Shown here in pieces: positions 16,983 to 25,652 of a stretch of DNA of 39,608 nucleotides (position 1 is the first letter of the stretch; each line of letters opens with the position of its first letter). This DNA comes from GCA-2717185 sp964386465 (GTDB lineage Bacteria > Pseudomonadota > Alphaproteobacteria > UBA8366 > GCA-2717185). The DNA lies in contig CAYLTU010000011.1 of NCBI GenBank assembly GCA_964386465.1, positions 1 to 39,608 of the forward strand, in the 5' to 3' direction. Both the position numbers and the translations under genes were made by a program. The notes under the pieces were generated by a model, which saw only the letters and a list, made by a program, of their open reading frames with translations, was not told the origin of the DNA and made no database searches.

Positions 16983-17143
16983 GGCGACGTGTTAGGTGTT
17001 ATGTCCGCGAATTCTCCCAAAGAGGCGATGACTCGATGATATTCAAAAGCAGCTTTCGCGTGGAACGGTCGCTTTTTCATTCGTCTATAGCTGTTCGGCG
17101 ACTTATTGACAGCAATTAGGTAACAGACAAGATCACCGGGAAG

Positions 17144-18526
17144 TCACCCGCCATACTTCCCGATCAACGCCCGCGCCCGCACCGCCGCGCCTTCGGGAAT
17201 CGTGTGCCGCGCCGGGAAGTCGCCGCCGGGCTTGGTCGCGTCGATGATCATCTTGGCGGTCAGCCCGTCATGGTTTGACGGGTCGAGGATCGCACCCATG
17301 CAGTTCTTCAGGATATCGACGTCGGCATCCGCCTGCATGCGCGTGCAGATCGCCCACATCACGTCCTGATCGCTGGCGATATCCACATCGTCGTCGACGA
17401 CGACCGCCAACTTGAGGCTGAGATCGTCGCCGAGGGCGGTGGCCGCGGCGTTCTTCGCCTGACCCGGCGCCGGATCCTTCATGGCGATATAGACATGCAT
17501 CCGGCAGGTGCCGGATTTCGGCATCGCGACGCCGGTGACGTTGGGATAGTTCTGGCGCAGCACCTTGAGCAGCCGCGCCTCCATCGGCACCGCAAGCAGC
17601 CCGGTATGTTCGTCGGAGATGCCGGAGACTATGTCCTGATAGATCGCGTCCTTGCGGTGCAGAATCGCGCTGACCTCGATGACATGCCGGGTCGAACGCG
17701 CTGAGGCGTAGCCGGTGAATTCAGCGAACGGTCCCTCGTCCGCGTGTTCGCCCGGCACGATATGGCCTTCAAGGACGAACTCGGCGTAGGCCGGGGCCTC
17801 GACCGGCACCGTGACGCCGTCGACCAATTCCAGCGCCTGTCCCATGAAGCCGCCGGCGACGGCGTATTCGTCGGCGTCTATCGGGCCTTTCCACAGCCCG
17901 CTGCCGAAGGCGAAGAGCGGATGATGCCCGATCACGATGGACACCGGGATCGGCTCGTCCCGCTCGGCCGCGCGTCCGGCGTAGTTCCAGAGATGGCGGC
18001 GGCTGTGCAGACTGGTGCCGAAGCGGGTCTTGCCCATGACCTGCAGCCGGTGATAGCTGGCGTTGCGCACGCCGGTATCCGGGTCCTTGGCGACAACGAT
18101 ACCGTTGGTCACGTAAAGACCGCCGTCTTCGGCGAAATGGTTCAGGATCGGCAGATAGCCGAGATCGACATCGTCGCCGGTAAGCACAACGTCGAGGATT
18201 GGTCCGGTGTCGCGGATCACGGGATCGATGGTCCTCTCGCCCAGCCCGGCCCAGGTCTCGATCAGGTCGGCCTCGGCGACACCGAGCGCCTGGGCGTAGC
18301 GGCGGCGGTCACCGAACAGGTTGGTGACGACCGGAAAGGGCGACTGGCCGACCTTCTCGAACCGAACGACCGGCGCACGGCCCTGCTTCTCCAGTTCCAT
18401 CGCCACCGCCGTCACGTCGAAATCGATACCGACGGGTTCCGGTATGCGCAGGATGCTCGTCGGATCGGCATCATCCAATTCATCGAGAAATCGCCGCAAA
18501 TCGAGTGGTTTCTCATTCACGCGCAT
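17144..18526 (-). CDS. UbiD-family prFMN-dependent decarboxylase
   Basis: A 460-residue UbiD-family enzyme, which adds or removes a carboxyl group on unsaturated or aromatic acids using prenylated FMN. All key residues align with Aspergillus Fdc1 at a constant offset of 13: Arg160, Glu264 and Glu269 (catalytic Arg173/Glu277/Glu282), and Asn155, His178 and Glu220 (metal ligands Asn168/His191/Glu233). The enzyme is therefore probably active. No ubiX gene, needed to make prFMN, is in the window. It lies 22 bases after the flavoenzyme gene on the same strand and likely shares its transcript. GGGGA precedes the ATG. The absence of other ubiquinone genes suggests a catabolic role. The substrate is unknown. 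Confidence 0.9.
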   Translation of the reverse strand: MRVNEKPLDLRRFLDELDDADPTSILRIPEPVGIDFDVTAVAMELEKQGRAPVVRFEKVGQSPFPVVTNLFGDRRRYAQALGVAEADLIETWAGLGERTIDPVIRDTGPILDVVLTGDDVDLGYLPILNHFAEDGGLYVTNGIVVAKDPDTGVRNASYHRLQVMGKTRFGTSLHSRRHLWNYAGRAAERDEPIPVSIVIGHHPLFAFGSGLWKGPIDADEYAVAGGFMGQALELVDGVTVPVEAPAYAEFVLEGHIVPGEHADEGPFAEFTGYASARSTRHVIEVSAILHRKDAIYQDIVSGISDEHTGLLAVPMEARLLKVLRQNYPNVTGVAMPKSGTCRMHVYIAMKDPAPGQAKNAAATALGDDLSLKLAVVVDDDVDIASDQDVMWAICTRMQADADVDILKNCMGAILDPSNHDGLTAKMIIDATKPGGDFPARHTIPEGAAVRARALIGKYGG

Positions 18527-18548
18527 GACATATCCCCAATCGACGGCC

Positions 18549-19868
18549 CTATAGCTCGCCGGGCTCCTCGGTTACGTTCTTGCGCAGGCGGCGATTGACG
18601 ATCAGGCGAAGGAACGGATCCGGCGGCAGCAGCGCCGCCTTGGGTAGCGCCTTCAGATCTTGCTGCAACGGGCCGTCGACGCCGCATATCTGCTCGGCCA
18701 GCAGCTTGGCCAACGCGCTCCCCCGGGTCAACGGCGCGGCGTCCGTGGTCATGACCGCGTGCAGGCCCGGCGCCATCTCGCCGCACACGATGCCGCCATT
18801 GCGGGTGAAGCCCAGGATGCCGCCCCACGTCCCGTCGAGCTCGATACCGGTCAGGTCCGGCCAGCGCCGGCGGATGCCTTCGCGATGATTCACCAAGGCC
18901 GCCGCCAACTCGTCGTCGCCATACCGTTTCGCCCGGCCATAGGAAATCGTATTGCGCATCAGGATACGGCCGTCCTGGGTCAAGCGCACGGTGCTGCCGT
19001 TCGGGCTGGAGGGCAGCAGGCCGAACTCACCGCCGCCGCCGACCAGGCCTAGCTCCGCACTCGTCAGGGGCCGGGTCAGGCTGGCAAACAGGGTGATCGG
19101 CACGACCCGGAAACGCGCGATGCCGAGTTCCTCGGCGAAGACGTGATTGGCGAGGATGACCTGATCGGCCAGGACCTCACCTTCCGGGCAAACCAGCCGA
19201 ATCTTGTCGCCGCGATGAATTTCGGATACCGGACTTTCTTCGTAAAGCGTGACGTTCGCCGGCAAGGTCGCGCCAAGACCGCGCATCAATGCGGCCGGCT
19301 GCATCAGGGCGCCGTCGTCGGCCCGAATGCCGCGCGAATAGAACCGCGTACCGGTGACCGCCTCCATTCCATCCCGGTCGACCAGGCTGAATTCCGTGCC
19401 GATCCCCTCCAGGCCGTGCGCCAGATCGTCGAGGTGCGTCTCGCCCGGCGCGCCGGACGCGACATAGATGCGGCCCCAATCGCTCCATTGGCATTGGATC
19501 TGATGGTGCATGACCGTTTCGCGGATGTATTCGAGCCCGGCCTCGCAAAGCCTGTTGTTGCGCTTGCCCAGCTCGAAATCCTTCTCGCCGCCATGGCTAT
19601 GGCCCTTGAGCAGGAATCCCGCATTGCGGCCGGAAGTCCCGAAACCGACGCGCTCCGCTTCGATCAGCGCAATCCGATCATCCGGTCGCAACTCGGCCAA
19701 TCGCCGGGCCGCCGTCAAGCCACAGACCCCCGCGCCAACGACCGCAAAGTCTACCGATAGAGATCCTTCCACCCGGCGCGCCGGCGGCGGGTCCGGCAAG
19801 GTCACATACCAACCGTTCTTCGCCTCACCGGTGGGGAGTTTCTTGGCCTTGTGGACGGCGCCTAACAT
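18549..19868 (-). CDS. DAO-family FAD-dependent oxidoreductase
   Basis: A 439-residue flavoenzyme of the D-amino-acid-oxidase/glycine-oxidase superfamily, similar in style to gamma-glutamylputrescine oxidoreductase. The FAD dinucleotide motif VVGAGVCGLTAARRL is at about 43-57 with Glu70 at the end of the second strand, followed by GFGTSGRNAGF, the family's second FAD contact. The C-terminal GGIVCGEMAPGLHAVM matches the closing FAD motif. It would oxidise an amine or amino acid to the imine. The ATG at 19868 overlaps the rmuC stop as TGATG; a GTG one codon earlier (19871) is the alternative. Coupling to rmuC is unusual. Link to the UbiD enzyme is by position only. Confidence 0.88.
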   Translation of the reverse strand: MLGAVHKAKKLPTGEAKNGWYVTLPDPPPARRVEGSLSVDFAVVGAGVCGLTAARRLAELRPDDRIALIEAERVGFGTSGRNAGFLLKGHSHGGEKDFELGKRNNRLCEAGLEYIRETVMHHQIQCQWSDWGRIYVASGAPGETHLDDLAHGLEGIGTEFSLVDRDGMEAVTGTRFYSRGIRADDGALMQPAALMRGLGATLPANVTLYEESPVSEIHRGDKIRLVCPEGEVLADQVILANHVFAEELGIARFRVVPITLFASLTRPLTSAELGLVGGGGEFGLLPSSPNGSTVRLTQDGRILMRNTISYGRAKRYGDDELAAALVNHREGIRRRWPDLTGIELDGTWGGILGFTRNGGIVCGEMAPGLHAVMTTDAAPLTRGSALAKLLAEQICGVDGPLQQDLKALPKAALLPPDPFLRLIVNRRLRKNVTEEPGEL

Positions 19869-21316
19869 CACTCGCCGGCCGGGAGCGGCAGTTTCCTTAT
19901 GTTGTCCACCGGTTCCGCACTATCGACTTCCGCGTCAATAGCGTCTCTTCGGTCTGAATCGCGAACCAAAAACTCCGGCATCGGTTTCGGCAGCCCTTTT
20001 GTCGGTGGGTCAATTCCCAAATCAACAATATTACGCATCGGCGGCAGGAGCCTCGTATTAATCGAACGAGAGAGCTTTTCATAACCATCGACTGCCGACT
20101 TAAGCCCGCTGCCGACTTTGCTCGCGTGCCCCAGCACGACCACAAGTCTGTCGATCAATAACTGAACCGTCTCAATGATCTTTTCGTGGTTTTCGACTTG
20201 TTTGTTTACATTAATCTTGGAACCCGCGACGCCAACAGCCGTCCAAAGACCGGTCGGTCCAACAACAAAAATACCGTGCTCTGAAGCACGGCGCTGGAAT
20301 TCGGGGTCCGCTTTTAGGACTTTCTCCACGGCCGAGTCATTCGGCAGCCACATGATACTGATCAACTGGCGAACCTCTTCGCCTTTTCCAGCCGCACGGA
20401 AATCGGCTTGCACAGCGTTGCGATAGTTCTTGCTGGCAAGGCTCTTGAGGTGCTGATTCATAGTCGCGGCCAGCTTGCTGTAGACCGCTGTTTCCGCCGC
20501 CTCATCTTCGGCCAGAGCCAGTTCGATCAAGAATTTCGACGCCTTGCTGTCGATGACCAGCACGGAATCGGCCGGCAGGAAAACGATGGCGTCCGGCCGC
20601 AGGCTTTTGCCCTCTTCGGATCCGAAGGTCCGCTGCAGCACGAAATCGGTTCCGGCAGTGAGGCCGAAGGATTTCAGCGTGTTCTCGAGAACGGTTTCCG
20701 CCGCGAAACCAGCGCTCCCCGGATTCGAGAGCGCTTGTTCAATCACTTTAACTGCATCCTTGTTGACCGAGACCTGATCGTTCAGGGAGGAAACGGTCTT
20801 GGACAGAGTTTCGAACTGGTTCAGCAGCTTGCCGCTCGCCTCCTTGACGCGCTTCTCGCTATCTTCCTTCGCGGTTTTGGCTTCGCGCTTGTGGTCTTCG
20901 AGCAGCTTGTTCGACAGTTCGGTCGCCGTCGACAGCATGGCCGCGCGCGCGGCGGCCATGGCCTCGTCTTTGGTCTTGCCCCAATCTTCCATCTGCGCGC
21001 GCATGGTGTCGATTTCCTGGCGCGCCAGCGCCGTATCCTTTTCCGCCGCGCGGCGCGCCTCTTTGGACGCTTCCAGCTCGGCAGCCAACTTTTCGCGGGC
21101 TTCCTTGCTCTCCGCCAATTGCGCGCCGATTTCACCAATCCGGGCGCCCGCCTCGCGCGCGCCCGCTTCCGCCGCGTTGGCCCGTTCACGCTCGGCAACG
21201 GTTTCGTCGTGCATTTCGGCGATCCGCGCGTTGAGGCCGCTCGTACGCGAAAGAGCGATGTAGGCGGCAAATACCAGCGCCGCGGCAACGGCCAAACCGG
21301 GTATCAGCAATTCCAT
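19868..21316 (-). CDS. rmuC: RmuC-family DNA recombination protein
   Basis: A 482-residue RmuC protein. One N-terminal membrane helix (about 4-21) anchors it, followed by a long coiled coil (about 25-165) and the RmuC nuclease-like domain with NPGSAGFAAETVLENTLKSFGL, RPDAIVFLPADSVLVIDSK and WLPNDSAVEKVL. RmuC is proposed to limit inversions at short inverted repeats; its biochemistry is poorly known. The ATG at 21316 is chosen because GGAG lies eight bases upstream; the ATG at 21322 would be only two bases from that site. It is divergent from def, as in many alphaproteobacteria. Confidence 0.9.
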   Translation of the reverse strand: MELLIPGLAVAAALVFAAYIALSRTSGLNARIAEMHDETVAERERANAAEAGAREAGARIGEIGAQLAESKEAREKLAAELEASKEARRAAEKDTALARQEIDTMRAQMEDWGKTKDEAMAAARAAMLSTATELSNKLLEDHKREAKTAKEDSEKRVKEASGKLLNQFETLSKTVSSLNDQVSVNKDAVKVIEQALSNPGSAGFAAETVLENTLKSFGLTAGTDFVLQRTFGSEEGKSLRPDAIVFLPADSVLVIDSKASKFLIELALAEDEAAETAVYSKLAATMNQHLKSLASKNYRNAVQADFRAAGKGEEVRQLISIMWLPNDSAVEKVLKADPEFQRRASEHGIFVVGPTGLWTAVGVAGSKINVNKQVENHEKIIETVQLLIDRLVVVLGHASKVGSGLKSAVDGYEKLSRSINTRLLPPMRNIVDLGIDPPTKGLPKPMPEFLVRDSDRRDAIDAEVDSAEPVDNIRKLPLPAGE

Positions 21317-21369
21317 AGGCATTTCTCCAGTATCGGTCGATCAGCATAACACCGATTCGCGTGCCTGCC

Positions 21370-21398
21370 TTGACGCGGCACCGGTTGAACAATAGGTA
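21370..21398 (+). promoter_or_regulatory. Candidate promoter for def-fmt-truA
   Basis: TTGACG (21370-21375) and TAGGTA (21393-21398) are 17 bases apart in the 108-base gap between rmuC and def. The -35 is good and the -10 poor. A leader of about 20 bases with GAGAAA before the def ATG would result. Confidence 0.35.
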
Positions 21399-21424
21399 AG
21401 TGCGTCTGAACGTTTGAGAAACGT

Positions 21425-21955
21425 ATGGCCGTACTTCCCATCATCATCGCGCCCGATCCGCGCCTGAAAAGGAAATGCAAACCCGTCGATATAGTCGATG
21501 ACGACATCGCAAAGCTTATGGCGGACATGCAGGAAACGATGTATCTGGCGCCCGGTATCGGCCTCGCCGCGCCACAGGTCGGTGTGACCAAAAGGGTCAT
21601 CGTCATCGACGCGTCCGGCAAGGAAGACGACCCGCAACCGATCAAGATGGCCGATCCGGAACTCCTGTTCGCGTCGGAAGAACTGTGGACCTACGAGGAA
21701 GGCTGCCTTTCGCTGCCGGATCACTACGCCGAGGTCGAAAGGCCCGCGAAGGTAAAAGTGAGCTATCTCGACGAGAACAACGAGCGCCGGGAAATGGAAG
21801 CCGATGAGATTCTGGCAACCTGCATCCAGCATGAGATGGACCATTTGGACGGTATGCTGTTCGTCGATCACATTTCGGCCCTGAAGCGCAACATGATCCT
21901 GCGCAAACTCGTCAAGACCAAGAAGCAGAGGGCGCATGACGCCGCCGCCGACTAA
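21425..21955 (+). CDS. def: Peptide deformylase
   Basis: A 176-residue peptide deformylase that removes the formyl group from new proteins. All three motifs are intact: GIGLAAPQ (44-51), EGCLSLP with the metal ligand Cys94 (92-98), and HEMDH (136-140) with the two histidine ligands and catalytic Glu137. The three-gene unit def-fmt-truA pairs removal of the formyl group with its addition. It overlaps fmt by 20 bases. Confidence 0.97.
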   Translation: MAVLPIIIAPDPRLKRKCKPVDIVDDDIAKLMADMQETMYLAPGIGLAAPQVGVTKRVIVIDASGKEDDPQPIKMADPELLFASEELWTYEEGCLSLPDHYAEVERPAKVKVSYLDENNERREMEADEILATCIQHEMDHLDGMLFVDHISALKRNMILRKLVKTKKQRAHDAAAD

Positions 21956-22898
21956 CCGAGCGGACAACGGACAGCGGACGTCTCTGCGTCTCGTCTTCAT
22001 GGGCACGCCCGATTTCGCTGTTCCCGCGCTGGAAGCGCTGATCGAAGCCGACCACGACATCGTTTGTGTCTATAGTCAGCCGCCTCGCCGCGCCGGACGC
22101 GGCCAGAAAGAGCGGCTCTCGGCGGTTCACGCATTCGCGGAAGCTCGCGGCATAGAGGTGCGGACGCCGATAACATTGCGTGACGAAACCGAACACACCG
22201 CTTTCGCTGCGTTCGGGGCCGATGCCGCCATCGTGATCGCCTACGGACTGATTCTGCCGCAAGCCATTCTAGATACCCCCAGGCTCGGCTGCCTCAACAT
22301 CCACGCCTCGCTGCTGCCGCGCTGGCGCGGCGCCGCGCCGATCCAGCGGGCGATCCTCGCCGGCGACGCGAAAACGGGCGTAACGATCATGCAAATGAAT
22401 GCGGGCCTCGATACCGGCGATATGCTGTTGTCCCGATCCGTGCCGATAACGGCGGAAACGACGGCCAGCGATCTGCACGATTCGCTAGCGTCGCTTGGTG
22501 CGAATCTGATCGTCGAAGCGCTCGACGGACTTTTCGCCGGCTCACTCGTCGCGACCCCGCAGCCGGAGACGGGCAGCACCTATGCCGAGAAGCTGAGCCG
22601 CGACGAAGGCAAACTCGACTGGTCCCGCCCCGCCGCCTATCTGGCGCGGACAGTCCGCGCGTTCTCGCCGTGGCCCGGCGCCTGGTTCGAACATGACGGC
22701 GCTCGGATCAAGGTGCTGGAAGCCCAAGTAGCAGGCGGTTCGGCGGAACCCGGCACGGTGCTCGACGGCCAGCTGACCGTCGCCTGCGGCAAGGGGGCCC
22801 TGCGTATGGTGACCGTGCAGCGCGGCGGTAAGAGTTCGGCCGATGCCGCATCATTCCTGCGCGGTTACGCGCTACCCGCCGGCACGGTGCTGCCGTGA
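21936..22898 (+). CDS. fmt: Methionyl-tRNA formyltransferase
   Basis: A 320-residue enzyme that formylates initiator methionyl-tRNA using 10-formyl-tetrahydrofolate. The catalytic set is Asn121 and His123 in NIHASLLPRWRGAAP and Asp159 in GLDTGD. LRLVFMGTPDFAVP marks the first strand, and the C-terminal tRNA-binding domain is present. The ATG at 21936 lies inside def and adds about 16 residues before the usual family N-terminus. No other ATG, GTG or TTG start lies closer in that frame. It overlaps truA by four bases (GTGA). Confidence 0.96.
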   Translation: MTPPPTNRADNGQRTSLRLVFMGTPDFAVPALEALIEADHDIVCVYSQPPRRAGRGQKERLSAVHAFAEARGIEVRTPITLRDETEHTAFAAFGADAAIVIAYGLILPQAILDTPRLGCLNIHASLLPRWRGAAPIQRAILAGDAKTGVTIMQMNAGLDTGDMLLSRSVPITAETTASDLHDSLASLGANLIVEALDGLFAGSLVATPQPETGSTYAEKLSRDEGKLDWSRPAAYLARTVRAFSPWPGAWFEHDGARIKVLEAQVAGGSAEPGTVLDGQLTVACGKGALRMVTVQRGGKSSADAASFLRGYALPAGTVLP

Positions 22899-23632
22899 CA
22901 CGCTGGAAAATAACCGTCGAATATGACGGCGGCGGCTTCGTCGGCTGGCAGCGACAGGCAAACGGGCTCTCCGTGCAGGAGGCTATCGAGACCGCGATCA
23001 CCGGATTTTCCGGCGAAACGATTACCCTGCACGGCGCCGGCCGCACGGATTCCGGCGTACACGCCTGCGCCATGGTCGCCCATTTCGATCTCGACAAAGA
23101 GACAAACTCGGACACCGTGCGGGACGCGCTGAACCACCATCTAAAAACGCGGGCCGCGTCCATATTGGCGGCCGAACCCGTTTCGGAAGACTTCCACGCG
23201 CGGTTCTCCGCGGTGCGGCGCGACTATATGTACCGCATCCTCAATCGCCGCGCCCACAGCGCTTTGGAGCGGGGGCGGGTCTGGCATGTGGCGCGGCCGC
23301 TCGACGCGGACGCCATGCATGCGGCGGCGCAACTTTTGATCGGCAAGCATGATTTCAGCTCCTTTCGGGCGTTGCGTTGCCAAGCCAAATCGCCGGTCAA
23401 GACGCTCGATCTGTTGACCGTTTCGCGCCTCGGCGACGAAATCCATATTGCGGCCCAGGCGCGGTCCTTCCTGCACAATCAGGTGCGCATCCTGACCGGC
23501 ACCTTGAAACTGGTCGGCGAAGGCGCCTGGACCGAAAGCCAGGTTCAGGCGGCATTGGACGCGCGGGACCGGTCGGCCGGCGGCCCTACGGCGCCGCCCG
23601 ACGGGCTCTATCTCACGCAAGTCGTTTATTAG
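22895..23632 (+). CDS. truA: tRNA pseudouridine synthase A
   Basis: A 245-residue enzyme that makes pseudouridine at positions 38-40 of the tRNA anticodon arm. The catalytic Asp52 is in GAGRTDSGVHA, and VEYDGGGFVGWQRQ is the usual first motif. RARSFLHNQVR-like residues (QARSFLHNQVRILTG) near the C-terminus are conserved in the family. It starts with GTG in a GTGA overlap with fmt. The stop codon lies inside the first arm of a long inverted repeat. Confidence 0.96.
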   Translation: MTRWKITVEYDGGGFVGWQRQANGLSVQEAIETAITGFSGETITLHGAGRTDSGVHACAMVAHFDLDKETNSDTVRDALNHHLKTRAASILAAEPVSEDFHARFSAVRRDYMYRILNRRAHSALERGRVWHVARPLDADAMHAAAQLLIGKHDFSSFRALRCQAKSPVKTLDLLTVSRLGDEIHIAAQARSFLHNQVRILTGTLKLVGEGAWTESQVQAALDARDRSAGGPTAPPDGLYLTQVVY

Positions 23633-23694
23633 AGCAAATCAGGAGGGATGGGAATCGCCTTTGGCGATTGTCATTGGTCCTGTTTCTTTGCTCT
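23631..23694. repeat. Long imperfect hairpin after truA (repeat module 1, copy A)
   Basis: AGAGCAAA at 23631-23638 matches TTTGCTCT at 23687-23694 in inverse. Inside lie further paired blocks, ending in AATCGCC-TTT-GGCGATT at 23653-23669. The first arm includes the last two bases of the truA stop. A similar module lies after panC at 39515-39555. It may also work as a terminator, though no T run follows. Confidence 0.65.
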
Positions 23695-23707
23695 ATCTAC
23701 TAATATC

Positions 23708-23750
23708 GAGCGGATTCACAGGATTGATGCCCTGCATCAATCCTGATCCG
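23708..23750. repeat. Strong palindromic hairpin (repeat module 2, copy A)
   Basis: A 12-base perfect stem, CAGGATTGATGC at 23719-23730 with its complement at 23734-23745, closes on a CCT loop. CGGAT/ATCCG (23711-23715 and 23746-23750) extend the stem past a three-base bulge. It begins with GAGCGGATTCACA, which recurs exactly at 39570-39582. It sits between convergent transcription units and could stop both. Confidence 0.7.
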
Positions 23751-23760
23751 GTCTGAGCGT

Positions 23761-23934
23761 TTAATCGTCATCCCCCTCGTCCCGCATCTGACGCAGTGTC
23801 ACCAGCAGGACGTATGCGAGGAAACAGATACCGGCACCGACGAAGGCGGCAATCATGCCGAACCAATGTTCGACAAACACCAGAACGCCAAGCGCAATGG
23901 CGGTCAACAGGACATTCTTGAACAACGTAGCCAT
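23761..23934 (-). CDS. Small two-helix membrane protein (57 residues)
   Basis: A short gene of 57 codons. The protein begins MATLFKNVLLTAIALGVLVF and has two hydrophobic helices (about 4-21 and 26-47) joined by VEHWFG. It ends with a charged tail, RQMRDEGDDD, probably in the cytoplasm. It starts nine bases after the stop of the preceding 188-residue membrane protein gene, so it is the last gene of the dapD-dapE operon. I do not recognise the family. The placement and clean hydrophobic pattern support a real gene. A role with the neighbouring membrane protein is possible but not shown. Confidence 0.65.
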   Translation of the reverse strand: MATLFKNVLLTAIALGVLVFVEHWFGMIAAFVGAGICFLAYVLLVTLRQMRDEGDDD

Positions 23935-23943
23935 CACAGCGGA

Positions 23944-24510
23944 CTACTGAAGCATGTTTTGACTGACACCGTGTATGACGCGGGCCAGCATGAAATCGCC
24001 CGCAACGAGGGCCGCCGCCGGCAGTCCGGTAATTTCGAGGCCGATGCGCAGCACATACCAGTGGTAGACCAGAACCAGGACCGTCGCGATCACCCCGAAA
24101 ATGGCGACGACCCCTCCGGGGGCAAGACCGGAAACCTCGATGACGAGCACGACAAGAAGTATTGCGACCTGGACCCCCGACGACCAGTTATACGCCACGA
24201 TGTAGCGGATATAGTCGTCGTCGCGGCCGATCGCCGGTGCGACATAGGCCATGACGAGAGGCCAGGCGACCCACGCGATTACATAGGCGATCCCTTCGAC
24301 CGCGAATGTCCTGATGAAGCCCGCTTCTGCCGCTTCACCATCCCGCACCAGGAACCAGAACACGTAGACCGGCAATACGATAACCGCGCAGAAAAACGAT
24401 TTCCAAAACCCCTCGATGGAATCGTCGAGCCATTCGATGCCACGAGGGTCCCGCAGGAAGAGGCGCCAGGCGCCATACAATGAGATCAGTACCTCGTGGC
24501 GGGTGATCAT
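23944..24510 (-). CDS. Multi-pass membrane protein of unknown function
   Basis: A 188-residue inner-membrane protein with four or five hydrophobic segments (about 38-56, 69-92, 112-127, 132-154 and perhaps 157-176). The amphipathic N-terminus is MITRHEVLISLYGAWRLFLR, and GRDDDYIRYIVAYNW lies in a loop. A longer open frame upstream overlaps dapE and is not protein-like, so the ATG at 24510, inside an ATGA overlap with the dapE stop, is the start. Co-translation with dapE is likely. I do not recognise a named family. A cell-envelope role would suit a product made along with diaminopimelate enzymes but is speculative. Confidence 0.85.
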   Translation of the reverse strand: MITRHEVLISLYGAWRLFLRDPRGIEWLDDSIEGFWKSFFCAVIVLPVYVFWFLVRDGEAAEAGFIRTFAVEGIAYVIAWVAWPLVMAYVAPAIGRDDDYIRYIVAYNWSSGVQVAILLVVLVIEVSGLAPGGVVAIFGVIATVLVLVYHWYVLRIGLEITGLPAAALVAGDFMLARVIHGVSQNMLQ

Positions 24511-25652
24511 TGGAAATAGCCGCGCAGCATGGCCTCGTAGATTTCGGACAGTTTGTTGATGTCGTCGACGGCCGCGCGCTCGTCGACCTTGTGCATGGTC
24601 TGGCTGATCAGACCGAACTCCGCGACCGGGCAGTAATTCTTGATGAAGCGGGCATCGGAGGTACCGCCTGTCGTACTGAGCTCCGGGCGGCGTCCCACGA
24701 CCTTCTCGATACTGTCGGAAATCAGGTTTGAGAGCGCACCAGGCGGAAAAACGAAGGATTCGCCGCTGACCCGGATTGAAAGCTCGTACGCTGCCCCTTC
24801 CGCCGCTGTGTCGAGGGTTTCGCGGATCCAAGCCGACAGCGATTGCGAATCGTGCATGTCGTTGAAGCGTATATTGAAGCGCGCCTCGGCCTCGCCGGGG
24901 ATCACGTTTTCGGTCGGATTGCCGATATCGATGCTCGTTATCTGCAGGCTGGACGCCTGAAAATGGTCACTGCCTTCGTCCAACGGTTCCGCCGTCAACG
25001 CACCCAGCATCTTTACCAGCCGGTGCGCCGCGTTGTCCGCAAGATGCGGATAAGCGACATGGCCCTGTGTTCCCTTCACGGTCAAAATCGTATTCATGCT
25101 GCCGCGCCGGCCGATCTTTACCATCTCGCCGAGTTCGGTCGGATTGGTCGGCTCGCCGACGATGCAGACATCCATCCGCTCGCCATTCTCGACCATCCAC
25201 TGCAGCATCTTCTTCGTACCGTTGACCGAAGGACCCTCTTCGTCGCCCGTTATCAGGAAGCTGATCGACCCGTGCGGCGCGCCATCGTCGAGGTAACGCC
25301 GGACCGCAGCGGCGAAGGCCGCGATAGCGCCCTTCATGTCGCTGGCGCCACGCCCGAACAGCACCCCGTCTTTCACCTCCGCCGCGAACGGATCGACGGA
25401 CCATTCGTCGCGCGCGCCGACCGGCACGACGTCCGTGTGGCCGGCGAAACAGAAATTAGGATCGCCGTCGCCAAGCCGCGCATAGAGGTTGTCGACGTCC
25501 GGCGTACCGTCCTCGGTGAAGAGCAGGCGCTGGCATTCGAAGCCCATGCCCTCCAAGGTCGACTGCAGCAATTCCAGCGCACCGCCCTCTTCCGGAGTCA
25601 CGCTGGGGCAGCGGATCAAATCCCGCGCGAACGCGACCGGGTCGAGTGCCAT
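24507..25652 (-). CDS. dapE: Succinyl-diaminopimelate desuccinylase
   Basis: A 381-residue M20-family dizinc hydrolase that releases succinate from N-succinyl-LL-diaminopimelate, in the lysine and peptidoglycan pathway. Metal ligands and catalytic residues are visible: FAGHTDVVP (His72, Asp74), GRGASDMKG (Asp105), and TGDEEGPS (Glu138/Glu139). The dimerisation domain has the glycine-rich GRRGSMNTILTVKG. The ATG overlaps the dapD stop by one base (TGATG). Confidence 0.96.
   Translation of the reverse strand: MALDPVAFARDLIRCPSVTPEEGGALELLQSTLEGMGFECQRLLFTEDGTPDVDNLYARLGDGDPNFCFAGHTDVVPVGARDEWSVDPFAAEVKDGVLFGRGASDMKGAIAAFAAAVRRYLDDGAPHGSISFLITGDEEGPSVNGTKKMLQWMVENGERMDVCIVGEPTNPTELGEMVKIGRRGSMNTILTVKGTQGHVAYPHLADNAAHRLVKMLGALTAEPLDEGSDHFQASSLQITSIDIGNPTENVIPGEAEARFNIRFNDMHDSQSLSAWIRETLDTAAEGAAYELSIRVSGESFVFPPGALSNLISDSIEKVVGRRPELSTTGGTSDARFIKNYCPVAEFGLISQTMHKVDERAAVDDINKLSEIYEAMLRGYFQ

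Noticed and set aside
24511..24831. N-terminal extension of the 188-residue membrane protein
   Set aside because: It lies within dapE and reads as arginine- and glycine-rich shadow sequence; ATGA coupling at 24510 is the better start.
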